Origin: Nageia nagi
Lineage: Eukaryota; Pinophyta
Direction: 5' to 3'
DNA length: 64,000 nucleotides
Assembly (NCBI GenBank): GCA_050084985.1
Contig: JBITNC010000001.1
Span: 113,398,001 to 113,462,000 of the forward strand
Under the pieces are notes generated by a model. The model made no database searches. It was not told the origin of the DNA and worked only from the letters and a program-made list of their open reading frames with translations. Positions 23,160 to 37,179 of this stretch are shown here, piece after piece; position 1 is the first letter of the stretch, and each line of letters starts with the position of its first letter. A program made the translations under genes and the position numbers.

Positions 23160-23532
23160 TGTTGGAAACTTAGCTCATTGTTCAAGGCCAAAGACCAAGT
23201 TTTCTAGCTCTCTGCCTAGAGGTGTAATGTGCCTAACAAATTGTTCACTAAGCATAATGTACCTAGGATCTTGTTCCCCAAGTGTAGTGTGCCTAGAACC
23301 AGACATAGTGCACCCCAATCACTAGGAACAATGCACCCAACACTAGGCATAGTGCACCTAGTTCCTTTATAACAAGCGCAATGTCCCTATAGATAGATCT
23401 TGACATGTTAGTTTTGGTATACATAGGATTGCATTTTTATCTTCGAGTTTAGTCTAGATGTTGTTATTTCAGGTTGATGTTTCACCCAATTATCTCTTGG
23501 TATGATAGGGTAGATTTAACATGTTTTAGTTT
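23160..23532 (+). repeat. copia LTR fragment, same family as 52563-53092
   Basis: Begins TGTTGGAAACTTAGCTCATT exactly like the 3' LTR of the copia element. It then follows it through the repeated GTGCACC-type motifs and the GATGTTTCACC block to ATTTAACATGTTTTAGTTT. The similarity then stops, so it holds about the first 385 of 530 LTR bases. The TATA region reads CTATAGATAGA instead of CTATAAATAGA. Confidence 0.85.
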
Positions 23533-23929
23533 AATTCAGGGTAAATTTTAAGAAAAAAAATTATAATTCATAATTATAGAAAATTTGGCTATTTTGATTC
23601 AACCTTGATCAGTAATTTAACTATTCCTATAGAAAGGGCTATATAAAAAATGGCTATTCCAAAAGTAAAAAAAAAAAGATGACTCTTAATTTTTTTTTCC
23701 TAAATATAGTATTGATAAAATTTGAAACACAAGCTTACTTTCATTTTATTTTTGTAAAATTTAATGAATGTCATGTATTCTAATGTTATTTTAATTACAA
23801 TAGCATTTTTTTTTAAATTTTCTATTTAGTTATTTATAATATTAGCAGTTATTTATTGCTTATATTGATTGAACATGACCACTAGCTATTGTCTGGGAAG
23901 CAAACACTTTTTTTGGAGCTCACCCTTGT

Positions 23930-24070
23930 TCTCAACACACTTTTCTAGAGCATGCCTACATTCTTGTCATAACATAATTCTCGAGCTCATCTCCTATTCT
24001 CAACACACTTTTCTAAAGCATGTCTCTTATTCTAACACACTTTTCTAGAGCATGCCTACATTCTTATCAT
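23930..24070. repeat. short tandem motif around ACACACTTTTCTAGAGCATG
   Basis: The motif ACACACTTTTCTAGAGCATG with following CCTACATTCTT occurs twice and a diverged copy (TCTAAAGCATGTCT) once between them. Confidence 0.7.
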
Positions 24071-27000
24071 CAAAAGCTTCATGTTTAATTTTGATAAGCA
24101 TTAACTTTGATGCAAAATAAAACATAAACACACTCAAAAGAACCAAAACTCATTATTAGCATTAAAGAAATCATAAACATAACAAATATATATTTCTTTG
24201 CAAGCCTAATTTTCTTGCTAAGTTTGTAGTAAATGACTATCCATGTACATCCAAACCTAGTAACCATGTAAGTATCAAAAGGTTTAACCTACTAAACATA
24301 GCAAGAAGATCAAATACAAAACATCATTCTTAGCAATGTGGTCATCCAAAAAGTTTGTAAATATTTCAAACTTATTTTTCTCAATATTACCTTATCTATT
24401 TAGAAGTTTTATTGCTTGAACATTCTTTGGATTAATAAAATCATTTTCATTTGATTTATACTTGATTGAAATAATTCTCTTGGTAACTTCCTAGTAGTTA
24501 TTTGTTGGACTAATATGTGGATAATTTTCATCACATGACCAATTTTATTTTTTGATAAATTTGGTATCTAAATTCAGTGTTCTCATTCTCTAAATTTTGA
24601 ATATGTACTTTTCCTCCATATTCGAGCTTGATAAAATCAAAAAAAGTTTTGATAATATCATTTTTACTATATAATTTTGAGTAAAATTTACCATTTTTCC
24701 TTTGGTATGGTTGATAATTTGACAAATGATTAAAATATTATCAATGGATTTGAATACCTCCATTAGGAAGAAAGTACACTATAATCCAAATTAGAATATT
24801 GATAAATTTGTTATTGTTAAGGTCAATACTTTATAAAATGATTGAAGAAATAAACCGATATGACCCATAAATCAAAGACTTCCTATAATAGTCTCTTTCT
24901 TGAGATTGAAAGATTGAATAAAAAAAACATTTCAAAATAAAAGAATTATTTAACTCACCTATTGAATTTTATCTTATATTAATCCATATTCTACAAGGTT
25001 CTCACACCTAACTAATAATCATTGACATTGTAGATTAAAGGCCTTGAACTAAAATGTGTGACCTTTATTCAATAATTTTCTAAAATATTCATACAAATAT
25101 TGATATCCTTATACATTTACAAAATATTTATACTTCATATATCATTTTTAATTATATATAAATAATAATTGATAAATCCTTTTAATGAGTTGAATGATGG
25201 GAATTTGATTAATAAGCCTTCGTGGAAATGATTGAAAAATACTTGCACATTAGGTGCTACCCTTGCTTGTTTTCTTTCATGCAAATAACTACTAGACATT
25301 ATTCTACTAGAGTAAAGCTCAAATTTCTTCCACCTCTCTATATATATTTAATCAATTTAGAAGAAATAATTATGGTATTCGAGATCATTAAGTTACTCAA
25401 CTGTAATATTTGATTGACATGTAACACTTGAAATCAGTAAAAGGGATTTGCTTCTAAGATTTCCTCTGTTATGATAATACCATTGCAGCTAAAATAATCA
25501 ACCCCTCAATTCTCTTTAGCAATGTATTAAAATTTATGTTCCCTCATTGTCATCTAAATGGAAATGTAGTGTGTTGGATGTTTGAATTGGTGTTGATAGG
25601 TTTTGGACTCCAGCTATGCTTTTTGGATAGAAGGCTAAAGAGGTTTAGAAATATAGCCTAATTCATTTCACTAAAATTTGAATTCCTCTTAGCTGATTAA
25701 ATTTTCATTCTCTTAATTCAATCCCACCTTTTCTAAGTCATAGATATCAATGTTGCTTTGGTTACTCTCCCCCTTTTTAGCAAATACCTTCTCTAGCATT
25801 TACTTGAACAGAGGAGATTTAAGCAATACATTAAGAGCACTTATTGAAGATGGTTTATGTGGTTTGTAATGGGAAACACCTAAATAAGGAAGTTGGTATG
25901 GTTTAGAAGGCTTCCCTAGACATTTAGTTATCTTTGGTTCTTCCATGTTAGCAGATCTTTGTTTATACATTGATTGAGACTCCTTTACATGCTTAGGAGT
26001 TTGAATTGGGTGCAATTTGTTAGGCTACCACCACTTAATATATGCACTCAAGTCAATTTTTGTGACCATATTGAAACTTTTGGCATCACCTTGAGACACA
26101 TCATATGTGGTGGTTCTATCCTCCCTTGCATTTGCAATGAAGAACTAAATGTTAGCTCAACCAATTAACAATGAAGGACGTGTGATAAAACATAGAAACA
26201 TATCAAAAGTGGAGAACCAAACTAATATCCAAAGAATGATTATTATAAATATAAAATTTCCTTCAAGCCTTGTAAAAGCTAAAGAGGGTTGAATATAGGT
26301 CTTACAATGATTTCCCATGCTTAAATACTTGGTGTTTCCAATGAGATGGCTAAAGCTTGCTTCCCAACTAATATTTTGTGATGACCCCCTAGACTAGATC
26401 CAAGGAAATATCTTAGGAAAAATTTACATCCTCAATATTCACTTACATGATTGATATTTTCAAGTTAGAATCAAACTATTGATTATCTTAAATTCAAACA
26501 TAATAGCAGAAAATAGATTTCTCACCATACTTAATTTTACCAACATGTATTTTTTGTAATAGAATTGGAATGTCATCTTACCTTTATAGTCTATGGAACT
26601 TTGACATTCCTCTTGAGAAGGCACTACTTTTCTTGCCATACCATGCCAATCTAAAAAATACCCAAGTGTGTGGTTCTTGTACATAGTGTTGTACTACAAG
26701 GAAAAGTTTAGTTCTACTTTAATATAAAGAATAATTTAACACTACCCTATCAAAGAAAAAAGATACTCTTCCCTTGATACATTCTACATCTCATCGATGT
26801 AAGTAAAACCTAGTAATCATGTAAGTATCAAAATATTTAACAATTTAATTTGTTCTAGAAATATGAAACATCAATCAATATCACCATTGGAGATAGAAGA
26901 TCAAATGTCTGTAGATGATAATAATAATATGAAGATGATTGAACATAGAAGGGAATTTTGGCAGGAATTAATTAGAATAGTTGCAATTTTTTTGATTCAA

Positions 27001-29905
27001 TCTTGATCAATACTCAACTAAATGTAATTATATTCTAGTTAATACCAAATTGTGAATTCATGATTGCACTCTATGTGATTACTATGTACTTTTACTTTTA
27101 TGTTTTGTTGAATTAATGTTTTTGGGCATTGTAGTAATTAAGCATGTTTGGTCATCTAGACTAACTTGTATATACATAAGAAAAAGTTGATTTGGCTAAT
27201 AATGTGGATCGTAATAACTTCTTCCTAAGTGTAATATATGAGACTCAAGCTAATTTGATACCAAAATTAGGTTACCATGTCTGACAACTGGTAAGTAGAT
27301 TATAATGTTTACCTTCATCATTCTAGATGAAAATAAGTAGAAGGAACATCAACAAATAAAAAAATACTATGAGAGGTCACCCACTTCTTACAAGGCATGT
27401 TAAAGAGAGAATGAGGATATGAATACCAATTTTGAAGATAAATCCCTAATAAAAAGAGGATAATATAAGGGAAGTAAAACTAAATAGCTATAACATAGCC
27501 ACCATTGATGAAAAAGAAGATAAAAAGGGCATCAATAAAGACATACACAAACATATTGAGGACCATCAAAGATCTATTGAGAAAGGTATCTGCCATACTA
27601 GAGTTTGGAGGTTATCCAAAGGTCCTCATGCTTTATGACATATTTTTCTAACATTTCTCTCAAAGGCCAATCTATTAATCATAGACACCATAATCAATAT
27701 GAGCACCATAAATAGTTTATGTTTTAATAAAATAAAATCTATGTGAAAACTAACATGATAATTGGCATCCTACTAGAAATAAGAGGTAACAATCATGAAT
27801 TGCATGGACCTTCAAAAGTATAATTAAAAATTGGAATGCAATGGATTGTACTCTTGAAAATGGAATTGGATATTTTATAGTAATATATCAATTTTAGAGT
27901 TGAATTACAAAATTACACCCACCTCCTTCTCATTACCATAAATGATTACACCTTTAATATATTTGTATCCAACCCGCACTCATTATAAATAAAACTTACA
28001 TAACTTCAAAGAGTTAAAAGAGGAAGCATGCATTTTATTCAAAAAAAGAAGATTCAATTTTGTCATGTTTTAATACTTCATAATGTGTACAAATGATTGC
28101 ATTATTTCTAGTTTCCACATATAGAGCAATATCTTCACTTACAACAAAATAACAAACCTTAGGCCAACCACCCTAATAAAATAGAAAATATGGCTGTAGA
28201 ATGCAAATACCAATAAAATATTAAGAATTCATGAGCCCATTGTATTGGTTACTATATGATTCCTTATTATTTCAATCAAATGGAGAGAAATTACAAAGTT
28301 CATTTACACACAAGCTAGAGAAGACTCATTAGACACCATAATGATATTTTATGCACCTTTGTTTGCAACATTGAAATTTCCCATAATAATGACACTTATC
28401 TCCATATCATGGCCATATGGTCAAGAGTTGTTGAGATATGTATTCTACAAATTTAAAAACAAAATAATCATTTGAGCTTAAACTTTATAAATCAATAAAT
28501 TTATTTGTTTGATAAGTTTATTCATCATATTATGATATCAAGCAATTGATAATAATTCCTTATTTCATCTCACAATCAAATAGTGAAGAAATTATCAAGA
28601 GCATATCTATTTTCAAGTGATTGTGACTGAAGGTTCCTTAAAGAATAAAAGCCAACATCAAAATTCAATCTTTTACTTTGTGGGAAGGTAGGTAATCCAA
28701 GTCTTTTAAGTATCTCATCATTATCTTGATCATTAAACTTTTATCAACTTGATCATTATCATCTTCAAGATTAATACCACTAATAACTCAAGTGCTTAAG
28801 TAGTCTTACTTCACACAAACAAGTATAATCTAAACTTATAATTTGATCACTATATTTGTAATTCCTATGAATCATTTAATGATAATTTTAGAGCCTTTAT
28901 TTATCATATATTAGCTTGAAAAAATATATTCATAATTGTAAAGGCTTTCCTTTCTTGTGTTAAGGTTTGTAGTTCTTGTATTATCAAATTTTAATATTTT
29001 TCAAGTTACAATAACATCACCATGGTAATGTTAGGGGTGGTTTTCATATCATTGCAATAAAAAATAGCCTAGGAGCACATTTATGTGAAAAAAGTTATTT
29101 CTATAGCAACCTAGCTAGCATACCAACCCCTAAAAGGATAAGGCCTACCCATATACATTTATATTTCATTCACTTGGCATAGTGTTGGTCTTATCATAGA
29201 TCTAGATCCTTTTCATTTTGAAAGTTTGATATAAACTATATCCATTTAGGGGTTGGAAATAAATTTGAATTGCTACCAAAATAGTTCACATATAAAAAAA
29301 TCTAAAAATCATTTTTGATTGCACCCAAACATGGTTGATGCTATTCTATTCAATACATTTTACATGGATATTCAAAGAATAGATTATCTTCATCATTGTT
29401 AATTTTGTAGGTGTATGCTACCCTTTCGTATCAACAACCCCTTTCTGCATCAAGTGGTTGTACAAGATAGAGATATGTTTCTTGACCTAATGGATTTATA
29501 ATTAAATCAAATGGAAAAAGTGTGAAATAAAAATAATATTTTCATAGTAAATTAGGATTGATCATTTGATTATAATGTTTGAACTAATCAAATATAAGAT
29601 TTCACACAATGTTCCCTTAAAGAAGGGAATTATTCAACAATAGTTAGTTGACCTTTTAGTACCTAAATTTAGGTAAATTAGTTAGGTAAAAGGAACCATA
29701 TCCTTAGTTAAAGTGTCAAAAGCTAAAAATCCATGGAAGAAAAAAATATGAAAAACATATATGGTTGAGTCCAACTTCCTATACTATGTAACAAACCCTC
29801 AACCTTAACTTGTATATTTTGTATCATCATTCAAAGAACCCTACGAAAGGCCATTGAAATCTAACATTATTTTATTTCCAAAAGAATAAATAGAGATTAC
29901 AAGAT
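24070..29905. other. spacer with only short open frames
   Basis: I see no gene I can name. Minus-strand frames at 25800-26015 and 26460-26684 look mildly protein-like; the second has a donor-like AAAGGTAAGATG near 26580. Neither matches a family I know. A segment TTTTGATTCAATCTTGATCAATA near 26990 resembles one at 23590, so a dispersed repeat is present. Confidence 0.4.
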
Positions 29906-29910
29906 GTAAT

Positions 29911-31714
29911 TGTTGATCAAAATAATGTAACCTAAAGGTTTGGTCTGGCAATTTCTCCACTACTATGATAAAAATGAGGTTCTTGAATAAGTAGAAGGTG
30001 GTGGGACAATACGCTCATAAATATTTATTCTCAATATTTGGGTTATAGGTTGGCTCCTGTCTAAGAAAATGTTAAAAGTAATAGGAAAGAGATAAAAATC
30101 TAAGCTACTAAATAAGAAAATTCAAATAACATGAAATATAAACTAAACTAATTAGCCCAGGAATCATTGCATAGGAAGCAATCCGTAGCCAAAACCGAGA
30201 ATAGAATAATTATGTCACTCTTGGGGTCTCATAATTGTAATACATAGCCATAGTTTTATACAAAGTCTCATACACAATAATCACAAAATAAGATAACAAC
30301 CACATAATTCAAAGGACAAAACATCTACACATTGCATTATCATATATGAAACCAATTCTTACAAGGGGAAGCTTTGTTAAAATGTTTGAAATTTTGAACT
30401 TCTAAAAGTCCACTATATATAATATTTTCTTTACAATGGATGGTTTTCCATTATTAATGATTCTAACTACCCCTTCGGTTAAAGACAAAATAGACTTAAA
30501 TATTTACAATGTTTATAGGAGTTTCTACAACTCTAACTAATTATGAAGCATGGTCCAGATGTGGCATTAATACTTGGGAATTTGAAGATCTTTAATCTTG
30601 TACCTATCTAGCCATAATAGGTCATATTTGTCTTTTTACCATGGTCAGTAGTCTACCAACTCTTTGCAATCATTAAACGCTCATGTTTATGACTTCGTAC
30701 TGAATACTTTAAGGGTGAAGGGAAGATGTAGTCATTCAAACCTAAAAGTGAACTAATATTTCCATGTGGAAATGAGTTGCAATCAACACATTGTTAGAAT
30801 CCTAGGGGTCATACACCCTTGATTAGGTGGACCCAAGTGTTCAATTTCTCTTATAATCTTTACTCACTCTTGGAGGATCTTATTATACCTTGATGGGTAT
30901 TGCTGGAATTTAGAATACATGTAGAATTTACCACCCATTGATTTTCTTTGAAAAGTATGATATCATCACTCAAAACTGGTAGGGTTTACTAAATGCAGAG
31001 TCTTATGAATATCTCACACCATGAAGACTATTAGGATTATCCATTGATGAAAATATCTAGAGCTCATTGATTTTTTCCAAGAAGTATGACATCACTATTG
31101 GAATTTCACAAGTCCAATTTCTACTTCAAATCTTATAATAATGCTCATTACATGACTTAACCAAAAAATAAACCTTATATTCAATGGGGCCTAGAAATAA
31201 GACTCAAACTATTCTAGACCAAAACATAAGTAACTTAACTTACAATAGGACCCAAACTTGTGTTAGACAAGGACATAGACTCTATACAATATAATGCCTA
31301 ATAATGACTTAACTAATTCTTACAAAATGGGACTCTTCATAAAATATTACTTATATACATAACTCGACATGAATTAGATGATTTTTGATGAATAACACCC
31401 ACCTTTTGAACAACATTGTAGCTCTAAATGATATTCTATTGATTAAGACCCAAACTTTACTAACATGACCCAATAATACCATGAATAAAATTGAGCCCTA
31501 ACTAAGAGAATATATAATACTTGACTCTTGGGATAAATAATAAGAATATACAATACAACACCTTAAGATAGAACTTTGTACAAGTATTTACAATTGAGAA
31601 AGAAAGGAAATAAAAAATAGGAATTATAGAAAGAATTTTATTTGAAGGGAAGAATGAATGAATAATGAATGTAAAAAATATTACCCTCAAGAATGTGATT
31701 ATGTAAGAATACCA
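29911..31714 (-). repeat. 3' LTR of gypsy element B (1804 bp)
   Basis: Aligns to 44299-46184 over its whole length, apart from an 80-bp segment missing here near 30650. Plus-strand ends are TG...CCA. A minus-strand TATATATAG at about 30413-30421 is conserved in the partner LTR and is the likely TATA box. The open frame 31502-31690 in this LTR is not supported as a gene. Confidence 0.9.
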
Positions 31715-34700
31715 ATCTTCTAGTAGATATTTGATGTCTTTAGCCTATTGAAGAAGAGAACCCTTATTGAATTCTCCCATTGTCTTTCCCAAATGTATCT
31801 TTCTATAGAGCCTATAGCCAGGCTATTAACTTTACAAGAAATAAGGATTGATGTTTCACATATAGGTCTTGGAGGTCCTTTTTTTCTACTTGTGAAATTA
31901 TTGGGCATTCTTGAAATTTTTTAATATTTTCTTTAAAACCATTTAGAACAATATCCAACCTTCCAATGTTCAAAAACCTCGCAATAGCTTCTTGATCTAG
32001 TTCATTAATTTCTTAGATATCTGAGACTTACTTCTCAAAAAAATTAATTGTAGAATCTTGATCAAAGAATGATTATGTATTAGCTACCCATCAGTTGTCA
32101 CTACTCTATACATCTATTTCTTCACATAATTTGAGAGCCTTCTATCTAATAAAAGAATTAAAATCCATATTTACAAAACTAATTTCAACTTTTAACTGAC
32201 CCTTTTCCAAGTCCAAGCCCATTGCTAAATTTTTCAAATCATAAATATCTCTCAATATTCTCAAAAATTATTTACTTGGGCCTTGGTGTTATCATGGCCA
32301 GATCTTTCTTTGTAATCACCCTTAGCCAAAATTGCATTTCTTCAAAATTTTCTCTTAGGGTTGATAGGGATAATTATTGTAGAGAAACTTGAGTATCATA
32401 TAAAAGTATGGCCTATTTTGCCTAATTTCTCAAATTGTAAAGTTTAGATAGGCTTACCATTTTGTCTCCAACCTATTCAGCTAGGTTTTTCTTGAAATAT
32501 TTAATTATTTGTAGCATCTTTATTTTATCATCATTTAAAATTTGATTTGTTGTTGTAGTTTTCTTTAACTTTTCTTCCATTTTATGAGGATTTTATCAAT
32601 CCACCATGTTGGATTGAGCTTTTAAATCCCCAATTTGCTTCTTTAGCTTATCCAACTCTTCATTTTCCTCTTGTAGGCTTTTATCATGCTCATTGTTTGT
32701 TTAGCCATTTTTTCAATCAACTCATTAATCTAATTTTTCAATCTAGCCATTATTTTATCTTTCTTTAAGCTTTCTCCTTTCAACTACTCAATCTTTTTAT
32801 TCAATTTTTTCTATTTTATTCTACATTGATTGGAAATTCTTTCTTATTGTAAGGGAAGTATTAACCAAAAATATGGACTGATCCAATACTACTAAGGCAT
32901 TTGGCATTTTTCATCAATTACAATGGTAGGGGTATTTCAATCTAATTACCCCTCCTTCAAGGGCATCTATGCAAGTATTATATCCCCTAAATCTATTACT
33001 CTACTTAGTAATCTACCTTGATGTTATAGGATAATAGGGGTTTTATTAACAAATGTAGTCCAATCAATGGGTTCTACCATTTGGGTAGAAAAAATACTTT
33101 TTATTTCTTCGCTTGTGGCAATAGAAAATGGGACTAGAGAATGTTTGGACATACCCATTATTGAAGTTGAGGCAAGGGTTTTCAAGGTGACCATTTCTTT
33201 TTCTCTATCCTTTTTTATTTCTATATCTTGCACTTTTTAATATTCCTCTTCATCATTAGCAACAACTACTTCTTCCTTAGGAGTCTTATCCATTGGTTTA
33301 GAGTCTTTCTTTTTGTTTTTATTATCATCATCATATCTTCCTACATCTCCCATCCCTCCTAGTTTTCCTATGCTGAGTACATTTCCTCCCCCTTATTGCA
33401 CTTCATCCCTCTATTCTTCTTGAGCATCTTGACATGTAATAGTATCTATACTGTGGGGTTGATGTGCTTCTGCATCTATGAGCTTAGTATTTCCAACACT
33501 TTGCTCATCTTCTTCTTCTTATGCTTGTAGGGATGGCATCTTCTTAGGCATTGATGGCTTCTTCAAAGATTGTGTTCTCTCTAAGGTTGCTTCCGTATAG
33601 ATGGCTTCTTCAACAACTTAATTTTATTTTGTCTCTTAGGGGAAGATTCCTTGGAAGCAATAGGTATTTCCACTAATGTGTCTTTTCTTTTTCTTACTAT
33701 CTTCTTGGAGCTTGAGGCTTCTTTGGTTTTCTTTTCTTTGGATCTTTCATCTCCTCAATCCTTTGTACTAGCATCTAATCATCTTGCAATGTCTTTCCTT
33801 GAAAGTGTTTTGGCAATGGTTGCCCCTTCTCTGGTAATAGGTCCTTTTGGTACTGTGATTACCAATATCTATTATGGTTGAACTCACCAAAGGGTTTATT
33901 TTCTACATGCATGCCCTTAATGGTGTATTCAAATCTATATTTTGTAAAATATTCAATCAAATTTGGTCCCCATTTCATTTCATCCCTCAATTGGGTAATA
34001 ACATCCATGGTCAAGGCAAAATCTTGCCTTCTTATCTCCCATAGTTTGTACTTTTTAACCCCATATATGGCCATCCATGCTTTATCCAATATACAAAATT
34101 CCCATTCAGGGGAGGCCTCAGCTTCTTGATCAATTTGATTAGAAAAATATTCTATGTGTGGTCAAGATTCATGGTTGAATGCAAGGCACTTCTTATTAGC
34201 TCTAGCAATTTTAAAAAAATCCCTAGTGGGTCATACATCAAAGGAAGATCTAATTTTTCTTACTTAAAATTTTGAATCAAAAATTTTGATAACTCCTCTT
34301 TACAAACTACTTATAACAAAGTGAAAGAACTTACCGCAATTGTCATTTTAATCATAGGATTAAAATTTCTACCCTACTCATATCTAGCCTATATGGTACA
34401 AATCTACCTACCCATTTCCAAAGAATAAAGCTATGGAGTAAAAACTTTGGGTAACAAGAAGGCAATTTCAAAAAATCCATACCTCAAAATGAATGTCCTC
34501 TCTTTGAGTAAGTACTGATCTCTAATTCTATTTCACCTTATAGGGTATCTTACATATTTTGATGTAGTCTATTTATGTTCCATCCATAAGAGTTTTCATG
34601 GTTGGGACAAAAAATTTCTCAATGAACTCAAAATATGAGCCATTTAACTTGGTAAGTACCAACACCCTCATGTTAATTGATGTAGGAGCTATAGCATTGG

Positions 34701-35240
34701 TTACCAAGACTATGTAAAAACCTCCATTAACCAAAAAATGTAAATTTTGGTGGACAATCAACCACCACATGTAGGAGGAGTGCTTGAAGTCTATCTTATC
34801 AATACTAAATAGATTTATCCTAATTGCATTTGAAAGGAAAGAAACAAAATCATAATAGATATAATTATCAACAATATTGTAAGCCATTCTCACCAGGGCC
34901 TCATCCACCTTTATCTAGGTCACCCACTCAGAACATGAGGATGAGAACTCCCTTATCATTCCATTTGACTCTAGAAGCATTCTCAAGATATTCATCATGA
35001 ATTTATGCCAGCTATGAGTCTGCTCCTTTCTCTAAAATAAACATAGCCTCTTGAGATTTGGCCATTATGCCTTCAACTTCTTGGTGGCCTTGATGAACAT
35101 TACTCTCATTGACTTGCTCAACTATGTTGCCTCTTGAACTCTTTGATATACTAGCACTGGTAGCTCTTAGGCTAGTATTTTGCTTTGCAAATGCACAAAA
35201 GCTCAGGTTCTCAAATTTGTTGAGGGAATAATGAATTTAG
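31715..35240 (-). pseudogene. extra ORF region downstream of integrase (element B)
   Basis: Between integrase and the 3' LTR lies 3.5 kb with sense-strand coding remnants. 34573-34908 (111 codons) includes NAIRINLFSIDKIDFKHSSY, WWLIVHQNLHFL and FIEKFFVPTMKTL. 33859-34089 (76 codons) includes WEIRRQDFALTMDVITQLRD. 33200-33600 is a highly charged linker (DDDNKNKKKDSKPMDKTPKEE). Near 32600-32700 a heptad-like stretch (SLQEENEELDKLKKQIGDLK) suggests a coiled coil. I recall similar proteins attached to gypsy polyproteins in plant databases, but no function is known to me. It is neither gag, pol nor a recognisable env. Confidence 0.6.
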
Positions 35241-35543
35241 GGTTATATTTTATTGCTCAAGGGGTTTCAACTATTAATGGTAATTAATGTCAATAGGAAT
35301 ATCATAATTTGTGCAAAGAGATTTATCATATTAGGAAGGTAAATGACATTAATTCAATTGTAAAAATTTAAATTGGAAGGTGATGTGTAGGTGGGAGGCT
35401 TTTTCGAAGCAATCATAATTTAAAGACAAATCCCTTAACAAGACATTTTACCTCCTCTAGACTTTACTTATACCATGCTTAATAAATAAAGACCCTTAAT
35501 AGCTAACTCCTAAGGAAATACATAAGATATAAACACATTTTTT

Positions 35544-35689
<146 letters not shown>

Positions 35690-35829
35690 TAAGCCAAACA
35701 CAAATGAAGGCAGAAAATTATTTTACATTGTACATACTTGACGGGTGATATGAAGTCATTTGATTACTCGATAGTGTTTGAGATGAATCCCATTAATTAG
35801 TATAGGTGATTCCTAGGATTTGAAAATAT

Positions 35830-36900
35830 CTTTCAACCCAAATGCATTATTCTGCATGGCTCCTATGATGATGTATGGATCACTCCATAAGAAGTCAAAC
35901 TTTTGATATCTCCCAGGCTTTACTCATTCTTCATCCCATTTTAGGACTATATCTCCAAGTTCAAATTTCTCTCAAGAAGATTTCTTTTTGTTGAACCATT
36001 TCCTCATAATCTTTTATCTATGCTAAAAAGCTTCATACAATTTATTTCTATATTCTTCCAGCTTGATCAATTGATTCATTTTGATGTGTAAGGATTGGAA
36101 ATCATAATCTTCAAACTCCTATAGAATTTTTAGTGTAGACAAATCCAGATGAATAGGTAGTACTGGTATTTTACCATAAATTAATGCATAGGGCAATGTT
36201 TTGACAATAAAATTGATACTAATTCTATCAGCCCATAATGTAAAATTTAACTTTGTATGCCACTATCTAGGATTCCCTTCTATAGTTCTTTTGATGATTT
36301 GGGTTAAATTTTTATTTGTTGATTTAGCTAATCCATTCTCTTGTAGGTAATAATTTGAAGAGGATAACCAATAGATCCTATACTCTATAGAAAAATCTAA
36401 TAGTTTAGCCCCAATAAATGTTGAATCATTATCTAACATAATGGTCTATGGGATACCAAAATGAGTGATTATTCTTTGTAACATTTCTATTAGTACATCT
36501 TGATATGCACTTTTGCATGGCATAGCTATGTACTATCTTGTAAAGTAATCTATTGCAATAAGGATGAACTTATAACCCACCAAAAAATTTGTATTTATAA
36601 TATAAATGAAGTCTAAACCTTACTGTTGGAAAGGTTTTTCATTGACCATAGGTTTCAAAGGCATGGCAACTTGTCTTCCTTTTTCCACATACCTACTACA
36701 TTTATCATATTCCTAGGCTATCTTAAAAGAATCTTAGAATATAGTAGGCCAATAATAGCCTACTTTTAAAATCTTTGCTACTATAGTTGGACTCCTATAA
36801 TGTCCTATAGAGAATCCATGGTGAAACTCATACAAGATCCTCTAAGCTTCATCTTGAGTCACACACCTTAATAGAGTATGGTCAAAGTTCTTCCTATATA
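35830..36900 (-). pseudogene. gypsy integrase (element B)
   Basis: Minus-strand translation shows the zinc-binding H2C2 region (LYEFHHGFSIGHYRSPT ... KVGYYWPTIF ... YDKCSRY) near 36680-36840. The catalytic core retains all three acidic residues: Asp in GLDFIY (36603-36625), Asp in MLDNDSTF (36418-36440) and Glu in LQENGLAKS (36320-36350). Stops interrupt it at several points. No chromodomain is visible after it. Confidence 0.8.
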
Positions 36901-37179
36901 GATGGTCATCAATCATCATGAATTTAAATTCTTAGAGTCTGAATCTTCTCCTATGAAATCTATTGAAAGACTCAAGGCATCATCTAGTTCTCAAATATAT
37001 AATTCATTATTTGATCCAATCACCTTCCTCATTTGCATGCTCATCATCCTTAATAATAGCAATCATATGTGCTGCTTCTGCCATGTTTTCATAGAGAGCT
37101 TTTCCTTTGACAAGCTTGGTTGGTTTTATCTCAACATAATATTCCATTATCTTTGTAATCCAACTAGCTTTCCCTTCAC

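Noticed and set aside
23533-23660. Possible inverted relation between sequence after the LTR fragment at 23532 and sequence before 47732
   Set aside because: Only an 11-12-base AT-rich match (TAAATTTTAAG) supports it, within chance for this composition.
33651-34129. Plus-strand frames of 76 and 83 codons
   Set aside because: Antisense shadows of the extra ORF region of element B.
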